Below are positions 17,558-27,139 of a stretch of 64,000 bases of DNA, piece by piece. Below the pieces are notes generated by a model. The model was not told the DNA's origin. It saw only the letters and a list, made by a program, of their open reading frames with translations, and made no database searches. Position numbers and translations under genes: made by a program. Origin of the DNA: Yinghuangia sp051388915 (GTDB lineage: Bacteria; Actinomycetota; Actinomycetes; Streptomycetales; Streptomycetaceae); the NCBI RefSeq assembly GCF_051388915.1, contig NZ_JBPKBH010000006.1:372001-436000 (forward strand), in the 5' to 3' direction. Numbering within the stretch: the first letter of the stretch is position 1; the number at the start of each line of letters is the position of its first letter.

Positions 17558-20500
17558 ATGACGACCGCGACCTCCGCGTACCGCTTGCGGCGCACCGACA
17601 TCGGTCCGCAGGCGCGGCTGACGCTGGACGAGCGCCAGCGTGCCGTCGTGGCCCACCCGGGCGGGCCGCTGCTGGTGCTGGCCGGACCCGGTACGGGAAA
17701 GACAACCACCCTGGTGGAGGCGGTCGCGGACCGGGTCGCCCGGGGGATGCTTCCCGAGGAGATCCTGGTTCTCACCTTCAGCCGCAAGGCGGCGGGGGAA
17801 CTGCGCGACCGTATCGCGACGCGGCTGTGCGGCGGCGGAGGCGCGCCTTCCCGGAACGGGGACGCGCACACGGGCGCGCTGCCGACGGCGACGACCTTCC
17901 ACTCGTTCTGCTACGCCCTGGTCCGGCAGCACCAGCCGCCGGAGCTGTTCACCTATCCGCTGCGGCTGCTGTCGGGTCCGGAGCAGGACGTGTTCGTACG
18001 CGAGCTGCTGGCCGGCGAGGCGGAGGACGGCACCGTCCGCTGGCCCGCCGAGCTGCGCGCCGCCCTCGGCACCCGCGGCTTCGCCGACGAGGTCCGGGCG
18101 GTCGCCGCGCGTACCCGCGAACTCGGCCTGGACCCGGAGGCGCTGGCGCGCTTCGCGGAGGACACCGGCCGCCGCGACTGGCGGGCCGCGGCCGACTTCC
18201 TCGCCGAGTACCTCGACGTGCTGGACGCGCAGGGCGTGGTCGACTACGCCGAGCTGGTGCACCGCGCGGTCATACTCGCGGAGCGCCCCGAGGTGGCCGA
18301 CGAGCTGCGGCGGCGCTACAAGGTGGTGTTCGTCGACGAGTACCAGGACACCGACGCCGCCCAGGTCCGCCTGCTGCGCGCCCTGGCGGGCGACGGCCGG
18401 GACCTGGTCGCGGTCGGCGACCCCGACCAGTCGATCTACGCGTTCCGCGGTGCCGACGTCAACGGGATCCTGGAGTTCCGGCACCACTTCCCGGACCGTA
18501 CGGGCGCGCCGGCGCCGACGATCGTCCTGCGCACCTCGCGCCGCGCCGGGGCCGGACTGCTGCGCGCGTCGCGCGAGATCACCCGCCGGATGCCGCTGTC
18601 GCGCCTCCCGGCCGCCGACGCCGCGGCCCACCGGGACCTGATCCCGGACCGCACCGGCGACGACGACCCGAGCCGGGTGCAGGTCTTCACCTATCCCACG
18701 CCCGGCGCCGAGCTCGACAACATCGCCGACATCCTGCGCCGCGCCCACCTGGAGGACGGCGTGCCGTGGGGCGAGATGGCGGTGCTCGTACGCTCGGGCG
18801 CCCGGTCCATCCCGTCGATCCGCCGCTCGCTGTCGGTCGCGGGCGTGCCGCTGGAGATCGCGGGCGACGAACTCCCGCTCGCCGCCGAGCAGGCGGTGAC
18901 TCCGTTGCTGACCGCCCTCAGGGTGGCCGCGGACCCGGCGGCGCTGGACGAGGACACCGCGCGCATGCTGCTGCTCTCGCCGATGTGCGGCATGGACTCG
19001 GCGGACCTGCGGGTCCTCGGCCGCGCGCTGCGGGCCGAGGAGCGCGCGGCGGCGATGGCCGACGCGCAGACCGCGGAGGCCCAGGCGGCGGAAGCGGCTG
19101 AGGCCGCGGCCGGCGGGGACGGCGATGCGGGTGGCGACGCGGCGGGCCACGACGGCCCCGAGCAGCTTGAGCTGATGGCGTTCGGCGACCTCGCGCCAGT
19201 GGCTTCCGCCGTGCCCGCGCCGGGCGCGGGCGACGCCGCCACTTCGGTCGACGCGACCGCGACCGCCGATGCGGCCGACACGGCGGCCACCGACAGGGCG
19301 GCTTCCGACCCGGCCGACCCGGCGGCGGCCGGGGCCGACGGCGACACTGCGGGCGAGCGGCCGCGGACCGCAGAGGCCGCGGACGGCGCGAGGGTCCCGG
19401 ATGCCGCGACACCGCCCGCTTCCACCGCGCCCTTCCTCCCCGCGCTCGCCCGGCCGTCCGCCGAGCTCATAAGGGACGCGCTCGCCCATCCCGAGCAACT
19501 GGTGGCGGTCGACGCGCAGATCGGTGCGGGGGCGTACCGCCTGGGCATGCTCATCGCCAAGGCCCGCGCGATTCTCGACGCGGGCGGTACGACCGAGGCC
19601 GCGCTGTGGGAGCTGTGGCACGGGACGCCGTGGCCCGCCCGCCTGGAGCGCGCGGTGCTGCGCGGCGGGTCGGCGGGCCGCAACGCCGACCGCGATCTGG
19701 ACGCCGTCGTCGCGCTGTTCGAGGTCGCGGCCCGCGCCGAGGAGCGCGCCGGGCACCGCGGGGCGCTGAACTTCCTCGACGAGCTGACCGCCCAGCAGAT
19801 CCCGGGCGACCGGCTCGACGACAAGGCGATGCGCGGCGAGTCGGTGCGCCTCCTGACCGCACACCGCTCCAAGGGCCTGCAATGGCGCCTCGTGGTCGTC
19901 GCGGGCGTCCAGGAGGGGTTGTGGCCCGACCTGCGTCGCCGCGGCTCGCTGCTGGAGGCGGACCGGATCGGGGCGGACGGTCTCGCCGAGCCGCTGTCGC
20001 CGGGCGCGCTGCTCGCCGAGGAGCGTCGGCTGTTCTACGTGGCCGTCACGCGCGCCCGCGAGCGGCTCGTGGTGACGGCGGTGAAGTCCGCGTACGACGA
20101 CGGCGACCAGCCCTCGCGCTTCCTCGCCGAGCTGGGTGAGGAGGGGGTCGAGCGGGCGGACGTGACCTCGCGCCCGCGGCGTCCGCTGTCGACGTCGGCG
20201 CTCGTCGCCGAGCTGCGCGCGTCCGCCGTCGACCCGAAGGCGCCGCGGACGGTGCAGCTCGCCGCCGCGCGGCGGCTGGCGAAGCTGGCCGCGCTGCGCG
20301 ACGAGGAGGGCTACCCGCTGGTCCCCGCCGCCCACCCGGAGCGCTGGTGGGGCCTGGTCGAGCCGACGGACCCCGGGGTTCCGGTGCGCGATCCGCGCGT
20401 GCCGGTGAAGCTGTCCGGCAGCGCGGTCGAGAAGGTCGGGACCTGCGCGCTGAACTGGTTCCTGGGCCGGGAGGTGCGGGCGGAGTCCGCGCGTACCGCC

Positions 20501-21223
20501 GCACTCGGTTTCGGCAACGTGGTGCACGCGCTCGCGGACGAGGTCGGCACGGGCGCGACGGCCGCCGAGCTGCCGGTGCTGATAGACCGCTTGGACCGGG
20601 TGTGGGATGCCCTGGCCTTCGACGCGCCGTGGCAGTCCGACCAGCAGAAGGAGGAGGCGCGGACGGCACTCGAACGCTTCCTCGCCTGGCACACGCATGA
20701 CCGGCACCGCGTCGTCGCGGCCACCGAGCACGAGTTCGAGGTGAGCCTGACGGCGGGGGAGCACCGCATCGTCATCCGCGGCTCGATGGACCGCGTGGAG
20801 CGCGGCGAGGACGGGTTGGCGTACGTCGTCGACTTCAAGACGGGCAAGTCCAAGCCGGGGGCCGCCGAGGTGGCCGAGCACCCGCAGCTGGCGGTGTATC
20901 AGATCGCGGTGGCCAACGGGGCGTTGGACGACGTCGAGGCGTTCGGCGGGACGCGTCCGGCGTCCGGTGGCGCCGAACTCGTGCAGTTGCGGCACCGCGC
21001 GCCCGGCCAGGATCCGGACGCCGGGCACCTGCCGGTCGTCCAGGACCAGACCGCGCCGGTTCCGGACGAGGACGGCGGCACGTGGGTGTCCGCGCTGCTC
21101 GCGGACGTCGCGGGCCGCATTCTGGGCGAGCGCTTCACCCCGAACACCGGCTCGCACTGCGACCGGTGCGATTTCCGGCGCTGTTGCAGCGCGCGCAGCG
21201 AGGGGCGCACGGTCGTCGAGTAG
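17558..21223 (+). CDS. adnA: AdnA-like UvrD/RecB-type helicase-nuclease subunit
   Basis: A 1221-aa SF1A helicase with C-terminal RecB-family nuclease. Walker A GPGTGKTTTL, Walker B VFVDEYQDTD, GDPDQSIYAFRGA, and late helicase motifs LTAHRSKGLQW and VAVTRARERL. The nuclease has GSMDRVE and VVDFKTGK (Asp, Asp-x-Lys metal site), bracketed by CALNWFLG and HCDRCDFRRCC, spacing suggestive of a 4Fe-4S staple. It pairs with AdnB (23257) in the actinobacterial end-resecting motor-nuclease used in double-strand-break repair. An Ala/Asp/Glu-rich insertion of ~130 residues interrupts domain 2 (encoded at about 19050-19440). ATG 17558 follows AAGG weakly; the upstream frame is non-homologous. Confidence 0.88.
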   Translation: MTTATSAYRLRRTDIGPQARLTLDERQRAVVAHPGGPLLVLAGPGTGKTTTLVEAVADRVARGMLPEEILVLTFSRKAAGELRDRIATRLCGGGGAPSRNGDAHTGALPTATTFHSFCYALVRQHQPPELFTYPLRLLSGPEQDVFVRELLAGEAEDGTVRWPAELRAALGTRGFADEVRAVAARTRELGLDPEALARFAEDTGRRDWRAAADFLAEYLDVLDAQGVVDYAELVHRAVILAERPEVADELRRRYKVVFVDEYQDTDAAQVRLLRALAGDGRDLVAVGDPDQSIYAFRGADVNGILEFRHHFPDRTGAPAPTIVLRTSRRAGAGLLRASREITRRMPLSRLPAADAAAHRDLIPDRTGDDDPSRVQVFTYPTPGAELDNIADILRRAHLEDGVPWGEMAVLVRSGARSIPSIRRSLSVAGVPLEIAGDELPLAAEQAVTPLLTALRVAADPAALDEDTARMLLLSPMCGMDSADLRVLGRALRAEERAAAMADAQTAEAQAAEAAEAAAGGDGDAGGDAAGHDGPEQLELMAFGDLAPVASAVPAPGAGDAATSVDATATADAADTAATDRAASDPADPAAAGADGDTAGERPRTAEAADGARVPDAATPPASTAPFLPALARPSAELIRDALAHPEQLVAVDAQIGAGAYRLGMLIAKARAILDAGGTTEAALWELWHGTPWPARLERAVLRGGSAGRNADRDLDAVVALFEVAARAEERAGHRGALNFLDELTAQQIPGDRLDDKAMRGESVRLLTAHRSKGLQWRLVVVAGVQEGLWPDLRRRGSLLEADRIGADGLAEPLSPGALLAEERRLFYVAVTRARERLVVTAVKSAYDDGDQPSRFLAELGEEGVERADVTSRPRRPLSTSALVAELRASAVDPKAPRTVQLAAARRLAKLAALRDEEGYPLVPAAHPERWWGLVEPTDPGVPVRDPRVPVKLSGSAVEKVGTCALNWFLGREVRAESARTAALGFGNVVHALADEVGTGATAAELPVLIDRLDRVWDALAFDAPWQSDQQKEEARTALERFLAWHTHDRHRVVAATEHEFEVSLTAGEHRIVIRGSMDRVERGEDGLAYVVDFKTGKSKPGAAEVAEHPQLAVYQIAVANGALDDVEAFGGTRPASGGAELVQLRHRAPGQDPDAGHLPVVQDQTAPVPDEDGGTWVSALLADVAGRILGERFTPNTGSHCDRCDFRRCCSARSEGRTVVE

Positions 21224-21280
21224 ACGACACGGGCGGGTGAACCAGGGCCGGGGCACTGGCCGAATCTCTTCGGTGCCTTG

Positions 21281-21288
21281 GGATACTG
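21281..21288 (+). promoter_or_regulatory. GGATACTG motif upstream of the first lipoprotein gene
   Basis: The nine-base string GGGATACTG also occurs at 22128-22136 upstream of the paralogous lipoprotein gene (here 21280-21288). GATACT could be a -10 hexamer; the -35 is unclear. Confidence 0.3.
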
Positions 21289-21324
21289 ATCACCATCCAA
21301 CCCCCGAAACGATGGAGTTCCCCT

Positions 21325-22062
21325 GTGCGTGCCCGCCGTATCGCCGCTGTCGCATCCGCAGTTCTGCTCGCCACTGCCGCGCTGAGCGCGTGTGGGAGCG
21401 ACGACGAGGCCAAGGACAACACGAAGACCGAGGCGAAGGCACTGGCCGACGAGGCGGTCGCGTACGCGAAGAAGCAGGGCTCGATGGAAGCGTCCATCAA
21501 GGGCACCGAGGACGGCCAGGAGCAGGAGGGCAAGTCCTGCGTGAACATCTCGCCCGAGGGCGAGACCGAGTCGGTGAGGGGGTCGCTGACGCGGGAGGGG
21601 CACACGGCCGACGTCATCACGGTCGGGGGCAAGCAGTACGTCACCGGGCCGGCCGAGCTGTTCATCAAGCAGGCCGGTGAGGACCCTGCGGACTACGACG
21701 TAGCGAAGGCGGACGCGGCCCTCGACGGCCGGTGGATGGTCACCGAGGACGACGAGCCGGACGACTCGGGCGACTTCTTCGACGGCAAGACGGACGGCAT
21801 CACCAAGGGTGAGGTCACCGAGTTCAACGGCAAGAAGGTCGTGCCGCTGACGAAGAAGGAAAAGGACTCGGAGAAGACCGTCTACGTCGCGGCCAAGGGC
21901 GACCCGGTGGTGGTCGGCGTGCTGGAGGTTGAGAAGGACTCCCGCACCGAGACCACCGTGACGGGTATGGGCGGCAAGTGCGACGTCGTGGCACCGGCCG
22001 AGGACCGGACGCTGACCAAGGCGGAGTTCAACCAGATCTTCCGGGACGCGAAGACGAACTGA
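21325..22062 (+). CDS. Secreted lipoprotein of unknown function
   Basis: A 245-aa lipoprotein: basic n-region MRARR, hydrophobic core, lipobox LSAC with Cys 23. The mature part is acidic and soluble, with GKQYVTGPAELFIKQAG, DADAALDGRW-like segments and KKVVPLTKKE then VYVAAKGDPVVVGVLEV. The overall order of these segments parallels the next gene, indicating paralogy and a distant relation to LppX/LprG-type lipoproteins, some of which carry lipids. GTG 21325 has GGAG seven bases upstream. It sits between adnA and adnB homologues, an unusual position. Ligand unknown. Confidence 0.8.
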   Translation: MRARRIAAVASAVLLATAALSACGSDDEAKDNTKTEAKALADEAVAYAKKQGSMEASIKGTEDGQEQEGKSCVNISPEGETESVRGSLTREGHTADVITVGGKQYVTGPAELFIKQAGEDPADYDVAKADAALDGRWMVTEDDEPDDSGDFFDGKTDGITKGEVTEFNGKKVVPLTKKEKDSEKTVYVAAKGDPVVVGVLEVEKDSRTETTVTGMGGKCDVVAPAEDRTLTKAEFNQIFRDAKTN

Positions 22063-22127
22063 GGCCGGGCGGGCCGTCCCGGACGGCTCACCATGGGTGA
22101 CTGTCCGTCAGATGCTTGACAGGGTCG

Positions 22128-22136
22128 GGATACTGG
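22128..22136 (+). promoter_or_regulatory. GGGATACTG motif upstream of the second lipoprotein gene
   Basis: Identical nine-mer to the one upstream of the first lipoprotein gene, 71 bases before the start codon. A TTGACA lies immediately upstream but is too close to be its -35. Confidence 0.3.
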
Positions 22137-22207
22137 GCGCGCGATGCTCCCACGACGGGCCCCCGCCCCCCGGCGGCCGGGCCCGTCGCCCATCCCGAGG
22201 AGTACCT

Positions 22208-23026
22208 GTGCGCCTGCCCCGCCTCCTGCCGACGGCCGCCGCCGTCACCGCCGTCGTGCTCGCGCTCGGCGGCCTCACCGCGTGCTCCGGCGACGACGTC
22301 GACGACGCGACCGTGGACTCCAAGAGCGGCCCCAGCGGTCCCGGCGGGCGAGGGCCCGCGCCCGGCGGGGTCCTGCCCGGGCAGCAGACGCCCGCGGCGC
22401 CCCCGGCGGCCAAGCCGCCCGCCGACATGAACGGACGCGAACTCGCGGACCGGGCCGTGCAGTTGATGGCGGCGACCTCGTACCGCCTCACCGGGCGGTT
22501 CGGCTCGGGGGCGGACGCCGCGACGCTGACGATCGACGTCGGCAAGCAGCGCGACGTGCGCCAGACCGTCACGCGGCCGGACGTCAGTCAGGAGCTGATC
22601 CGCGTCTCGGGCGTCGTCTACTCCAACGTCGAGAGCGTCATCGGGGCCACGCCCGGCGCCACCATCCCGGCCAACCTGCGCGGGACCTACCTCAAGACCG
22701 ACGGCGGGCAGCTCGACCCCAAGCTGGTCGACCCCTTCGCGGGCAGCTTCGGTGCCGACGCGGGGGAGGTGGCCAAGGGGGAGCAGACGCAGATCGACGG
22801 CAAGGGCGTGTGGCCGCTGACCATCAAGTCCGCGGACGGCGCCACCACCACGATGTACGTGATGGCCGGAGGGGACCCGTACCCGATCAAACTGACCGTG
22901 ACCGGCGCCGACCCGGTGGACCTCAAGGTCAGCGACTTCGGGGCGGACGTCGCGGTGGCCGCGCCGCCCGCGGACCGGGTCGTGGACGAGGCGACCCTGC
23001 AACAGCGGATGGCGGCGGCGGGCTGA
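22208..23026 (+). CDS. LppX/LprAFG-like lipoprotein
   Basis: A 272-aa lipoprotein with signal MRLPRLL, hydrophobic core and lipobox LTAC. A Pro/Gly-rich linker leads to the soluble domain: RELADRAVQLMAATSYRLTG, TLTIDVGKQRDVRQTV, LIRVSGVVYSNVES, GVWPLTIKSADGATTTMYVM, GDPYPIKLTVTG. This pattern resembles LprG/LppX-type periplasmic lipid- or glycolipid-binding lipoproteins. GTG 22208 is preceded by GAGGAG at seven bases. Paralogue of the preceding gene, each with its own upstream region sharing GGGATACTG. Cargo unknown. Confidence 0.8.
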   Translation: MRLPRLLPTAAAVTAVVLALGGLTACSGDDVDDATVDSKSGPSGPGGRGPAPGGVLPGQQTPAAPPAAKPPADMNGRELADRAVQLMAATSYRLTGRFGSGADAATLTIDVGKQRDVRQTVTRPDVSQELIRVSGVVYSNVESVIGATPGATIPANLRGTYLKTDGGQLDPKLVDPFAGSFGADAGEVAKGEQTQIDGKGVWPLTIKSADGATTTMYVMAGGDPYPIKLTVTGADPVDLKVSDFGADVAVAAPPADRVVDEATLQQRMAAAG

Positions 23027-23043
23027 CGGGCGGCGGGGCGACC

Positions 23044-23171
23044 GCGTGGTGTGTGACGGGGCGGGCCGCGTTGCGGTGGGTCGATCGCGCGGTGTGCGAC
23101 GGACCGGCCGCGCGCAGTGGGGCGCATGCAACGGGTGGTGTGCGGCGGGCAGGTCGCGGGCCGGATGCGTG
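23044..23171. repeat. Imperfect ~44-bp tandem repeat, three degenerate copies
   Basis: Copies begin near 23044, 23087 and 23131, each containing GGTGTGYGRCGG followed by a GGCCGCG-type segment. It lies in the 230-base interval between the lipoprotein and adnB genes. Confidence 0.5.
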
Positions 23172-23243
23172 CGTAGCGTAGTCCCGTCGGCGCGCCCGGT
23201 GGGGCACAACACACAGGATGCGGTTGTTGTCCTCAGGTGCGTC

Positions 23244-23249
23244 TAACGT
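23244..23249 (+). promoter_or_regulatory. -10 element TAACGT for a leaderless adnB transcript
   Basis: TAACGT ends seven bases before GTG 23257, where AdnB homology starts. No ribosome-binding site is visible for this codon. Confidence 0.45.
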
Positions 23250-23256
23250 TGCGCCG

Positions 23257-26200
23257 GTGCGATCGGCTCACCACCACCTCATCCGGGATCCGGACGACCT
23301 CAAGGACGTCCTCGGCGTCCCCTACACACCCGAGCAGATCGCCGCCATCACCGCCCCCCTCGAACCCGGCGTGATCGTCGCGGGCGCCGGGTCGGGCAAG
23401 ACCACCGTCATGACCGCGCGCGTCGTCTGGCTGGTCGGCACCGGCGCGGTACGCCCCGACGCGGTCCTCGGCCTCACCTTCACCAACAAGGCCGCCGGGG
23501 AACTCGCCGAGCGGGTCCGCCAGGCGCTCCAGAAGCTGTGGCCGGACCCGGCGTCGTACGGGCTGCCGGGCGGGCCGTACGGCGGCCTCGGAGCCGCGGG
23601 CGGCGCGGCGGGAGCGGTCGGCACAGGGGCAGGCGCCGCCGGGGCCCCGACGGCGGGCGGCCTCGAAGGGGACGAGGACGCCGGCGAGCCGACGATCTCC
23701 ACGTATCACGCCTTCGCCGGACGCCTGCTGTCCGAACACGGCCTGCGCATCGGCCTGGAGCCGTCCGCGCGCCTGCTGGCCGACGCGACGCGCTTCCAAC
23801 TCGCCGCCCGCACCGCCCGCCGTGCCCCGGGGCCGTTCCCGACGCTCACCAAGACCCTCTCGTCCATCACCGCCGACGTACTCGCGCTCGGCGGCGAACT
23901 GGCCGAGCACCTGGTGCCGTTCGAGCGGCTGCGCGCGTTCGACGAGGACCTTGTCGCGGAGGTCGAGGCGTCCGCGAAACCGACCGCGGGAGCCAAGGCC
24001 GCGGCCGACGCCGCCCGCAACCGGCTCGACCTGCTGCGCCTGGTCGCCGACTACGCGGACGCGCGGCGACACCGCGATCTGCTCGACTTCGGCGACCAGA
24101 TCGCCTACGCCGCGCGGCTCGCCGAGGAGCGCCCCGAGGTCGGCGAGATGCTGCGCGACACGTACCGCGTGGTCCTGCTGGACGAGTACCAGGACACCTC
24201 GGTCGCGCAACGCCGCCTGTTGTCCGGCCTGTTCGGCATCCCCGAGGGGACGGACCCGGGCCTCGCCCCCGGCCGCGGCCACGCGGTCACCGCCGTCGGC
24301 GACCCCTGCCAGGCCATCTACGGCTGGCGCGGCGCCTCGGTCGCGAACCTCGACGAGTTCCCGCACCATTTCCCGCAGCGGGACGGCTCGCCCGCGCACC
24401 GCTTCTCGCTCGCCGAGAATCGGCGCAGCGGCGGCAGGCTGCTGGAGTTCGCCAACGAACTGGCGGTGCCGCTGCGGGAGATGCACGAGGGCGTGGAGGC
24501 CCTGCGGCCCGCTTCCGGCGCCGAGGGCGACGGCTGGGCGCGCTGCGCGCTGCTGGCCACGCAGGACGGCGAGATCGCCTGGATCGCCGACCAGGTGCAG
24601 CACGTCATCGGCACCCGGTTCCGGCCGGACGGCGAGCTGATCGGGCCGGGCGACGTCGCGGTGCTCGCGCGTACCGCCGCCGACTTCGCCGAGATCCACA
24701 AGGCGCTGGTGGAACGCGATGTCCCGGTCGAGGTCGTGGGCCTGTCCGGGCTGCTCAACCTGCCCGAGGTCGCCGACCTGGTGGCCACCTGCGAGGTGCT
24801 GGACGACCCGACCGCAAACGCGGCGCTCGTCCGCCTGCTGGTGGGACCGCGCTGGCGCGTCGGCCACCGGGACCTGGCCCTGCTCGGCCGCCGGGCCGGC
24901 GACCTGGTGCGCTTCGACCAGGGCTCCGCGGACGGCCCCGACGCACGGCTCGAAGCCGCGGTCGCGGGCGTGGACCCCACCGAGGTCGTCTCGCTGTCGG
25001 ACGCGCTCGCCGACCCCGGCGACGAGTACCCGTTCTCACCCGCCGCCCGCATCCGCTTCGCCCGGCTCGCCGCCGAGATACGCGAACTCCGGCGGCACCT
25101 GGGCGAACCGCTCATGGACGTGCTGCACCGCACGCTCGCGGTGACCGGTCTCGAGGTCGAGCTGTCCGCGTCCCCGAACGCCTTGGCCGCCCGCCGCCGC
25201 GAGACGCTGCACGCCTTCCTCGACGTCGCGGCCGGGTTCGCGGACCTGGACGGCGACCCGTCGCTCACCGCGTTCCTGGCCTTCCTGCGCACCGCCGCCG
25301 AGCACGACAAGGGACTCGACGGCAGCCTTCCGAGCGCGGGGGACTCGGTGAAGGTCCTGACCGCGCACAAGTCCAAGGGCCTGGAGTGGGAGGTGGTCGC
25401 GGTGCCCGGGCTGGTCAACGGGGCCTTCCCGAGCACGCAGGCACAGTCCAAGTGGACCAGGAGCGGGCACACGCTGCCGCACCCGCTGCGCGGCGACGCG
25501 CGCGGGCTGCCCGAGCTGTCGGACCTGTCCGCGAAGGGCTTCAAGGCCTTCGACGCGGACATGAAGCGGCACAAGGCGATCGAGGAACTGCGCCTGGGGT
25601 ACGTGACGTTCACGCGTCCCAAGCAACTCCTCATCGCATCCGGTCACTGGTGGGGCCGCACGCAGAAGAAGAAGCGCGGGCCGTCGGAGTTCCTGCTGCG
25701 GCTCGCGGACCACTGCGCGGCGGGCCACGGCGAGATCGCCACATGGGCGGTGGAACCGGACGACGAGGCGAACCCGCACCTTGCCAGCGCGGTGGAGCAG
25801 GTGTGGCCGCTGCCGCTGGACACCGTGGCGCTGGAGGAACGGCGGCGCGCGGCGCGCGATGTGATCGACGAGTTGGTGCGGCTGGAGGGGGCGGGGCGGA
25901 ACCCCGGGGGGCGCGGGTCGGACGCCGGTGCGGTCTCGGGCTCGGATCCGGGGGGCGCCGCGGTGGCCGTCGCGGACGACGAGGTGCCGCCGTTCTTCGA
26001 CGAGCCGCCGCCGGACGACGAGGAGCCGCCGCCTCCGGAGGACGACTGGGAGGGGCCTGCCGAATGGGGTGCGGCCGACACCTCCGACGGCGACGGCCGC
26101 CCTGGTGACGAGAGCCAGTCGGCCGCCGCGCCCGCCGACCTCGACATCGCGCCCGAGTACGAGTCGGACACCGGACACCTCGGCCCGGCCGACCGCGAGC

Positions 26201-26922
26201 TCATCGAGTCCTGGGACCGCGACCTGGACCGCCTGGTCGAGGAACTGGTGCGCGGGCGTTCGGGCGTACGCGAGGTCGAACTGCCCGCCTCGCTCTCCGC
26301 CTCCCAACTGCTGCGCCTGGCCTCCGACCCGGACGGCCTGGCCCGCGAACTGGCCCGTCCCATGCCGCGCCCGCCCGCGCCGGCCGCGCGCCGGGGCACC
26401 CGGTTCCACGCGTGGATCGAGTCGCAGTTCGGCGAGCGGCCGCTGCTGGAACCCGACGACCTGCCGGGGGCGGCGGACGAGGACATCACCGACGAGGCGG
26501 ACCTGGTCGAGCTCCAGGAGGCGTTCCTGCGCACTCCGTACGCGCAGCGGGCGCCGTACCGCATCGAGGAGTCGTTCCAACTCGTGCTCGGCGGGCGGGT
26601 CGTGCGCGGCCGCATCGACGCCGTCTACCGCGACGCGGACGGCCGCTTCGAGGTCGTGGACTGGAAGACGAACCGGGCGTTCAACGCCGACCCGCTGCAA
26701 CTCGCCGTCTACCGCCTGGCCTGGGCGGAGCTGGCGGGGGTGCCTCCCGAGGAGGTCACGGCCTCGTTCGTGTACGTGCGGTCGGGCGAGGTGGTGCGCC
26801 CGCGCGGCCTGCCGGACCGGACGGGCATCGAACGCGTGCTCGCGGGCCCGCGGCCGGACGGCCCGGCGGACGCCGACGCGGCGACACCCGCACCGGAAAC
26901 GGCCGCGGCGGCCCCCGAATAG
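23257..26922 (+). CDS. adnB: AdnB-like UvrD/RecB-type helicase-nuclease subunit
   Basis: A 1221-aa SF1A helicase plus RecB nuclease. Walker A AGAGSGKTTVM, LTFTNKAAGELAERV, Walker B VVLLDEYQDTSVAQ, GDPCQAIYGWRGA, and LTAHKSKGLEWEVV, YVTFTRPKQLL. A Gly/Pro/Glu/Asp-rich linker (encoded near 25900-26160) leads to the nuclease: RGTRFHAWIE, RGRIDAVYRDADG and FEVVDWKTNR. No cysteine cluster follows, unlike the AdnA-like subunit. The pair forms the heterodimeric DNA-end resection machine of actinobacteria. GTG 23257 fits the family start; ATG 23218 is in frame and adds 13 residues. A further low-complexity Gly/Ala insertion follows the first helicase motifs (near 23560-23690). Confidence 0.9.
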   Translation: MRSAHHHLIRDPDDLKDVLGVPYTPEQIAAITAPLEPGVIVAGAGSGKTTVMTARVVWLVGTGAVRPDAVLGLTFTNKAAGELAERVRQALQKLWPDPASYGLPGGPYGGLGAAGGAAGAVGTGAGAAGAPTAGGLEGDEDAGEPTISTYHAFAGRLLSEHGLRIGLEPSARLLADATRFQLAARTARRAPGPFPTLTKTLSSITADVLALGGELAEHLVPFERLRAFDEDLVAEVEASAKPTAGAKAAADAARNRLDLLRLVADYADARRHRDLLDFGDQIAYAARLAEERPEVGEMLRDTYRVVLLDEYQDTSVAQRRLLSGLFGIPEGTDPGLAPGRGHAVTAVGDPCQAIYGWRGASVANLDEFPHHFPQRDGSPAHRFSLAENRRSGGRLLEFANELAVPLREMHEGVEALRPASGAEGDGWARCALLATQDGEIAWIADQVQHVIGTRFRPDGELIGPGDVAVLARTAADFAEIHKALVERDVPVEVVGLSGLLNLPEVADLVATCEVLDDPTANAALVRLLVGPRWRVGHRDLALLGRRAGDLVRFDQGSADGPDARLEAAVAGVDPTEVVSLSDALADPGDEYPFSPAARIRFARLAAEIRELRRHLGEPLMDVLHRTLAVTGLEVELSASPNALAARRRETLHAFLDVAAGFADLDGDPSLTAFLAFLRTAAEHDKGLDGSLPSAGDSVKVLTAHKSKGLEWEVVAVPGLVNGAFPSTQAQSKWTRSGHTLPHPLRGDARGLPELSDLSAKGFKAFDADMKRHKAIEELRLGYVTFTRPKQLLIASGHWWGRTQKKKRGPSEFLLRLADHCAAGHGEIATWAVEPDDEANPHLASAVEQVWPLPLDTVALEERRRAARDVIDELVRLEGAGRNPGGRGSDAGAVSGSDPGGAAVAVADDEVPPFFDEPPPDDEEPPPPEDDWEGPAEWGAADTSDGDGRPGDESQSAAAPADLDIAPEYESDTGHLGPADRELIESWDRDLDRLVEELVRGRSGVREVELPASLSASQLLRLASDPDGLARELARPMPRPPAPAARRGTRFHAWIESQFGERPLLEPDDLPGAADEDITDEADLVELQEAFLRTPYAQRAPYRIEESFQLVLGGRVVRGRIDAVYRDADGRFEVVDWKTNRAFNADPLQLAVYRLAWAELAGVPPEEVTASFVYVRSGEVVRPRGLPDRTGIERVLAGPRPDGPADADAATPAPETAAAAPE

Positions 26923-27062
26923 GCGTCCCGACCCCACGGGGCACTCGGGTCCCGTCCAGTGCCGTCCGCCACACTCGCCCGTCCGCCGGAACCCGCCGGG
27001 CCGCCGCGGACGTCTTCACCGTGACCGGGGCGAACCGAAACGGCCCGGCGCGTTCCTCCCGG

Positions 27063-27094
27063 AGTCCGAAAGTCCGAAAATCGGTCGATAGGGT
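27063..27094 (+). promoter_or_regulatory. Candidate promoter region of the phosphatase gene
   Basis: Direct repeat AGTCCGAA (27063-27070, 27071-27078) precedes TAGGGT (27089-27094), a TANNNT -10 candidate 45 bases before the ATG. No clear -35. Confidence 0.35.
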
Positions 27095-27139
27095 GTCCGG
27101 CCGCATCGGACCAGGAGTTTCGAGGTACAAGCCTCTTCG

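Noticed and set aside
16721..21256. Very long antisense ORF opposite adnA (and similar ones opposite other genes)
   Set aside because: GC3-rich genes leave stop-free antisense frames; the translation is Arg/Ala/Gly-rich with no domain, and the sense strand encodes clear motifs.
22118..22123. TTGACA before the second lipoprotein gene as a -35
   Set aside because: The only nearby -10-like hexamer (GATACT) is seven bases away, too close.
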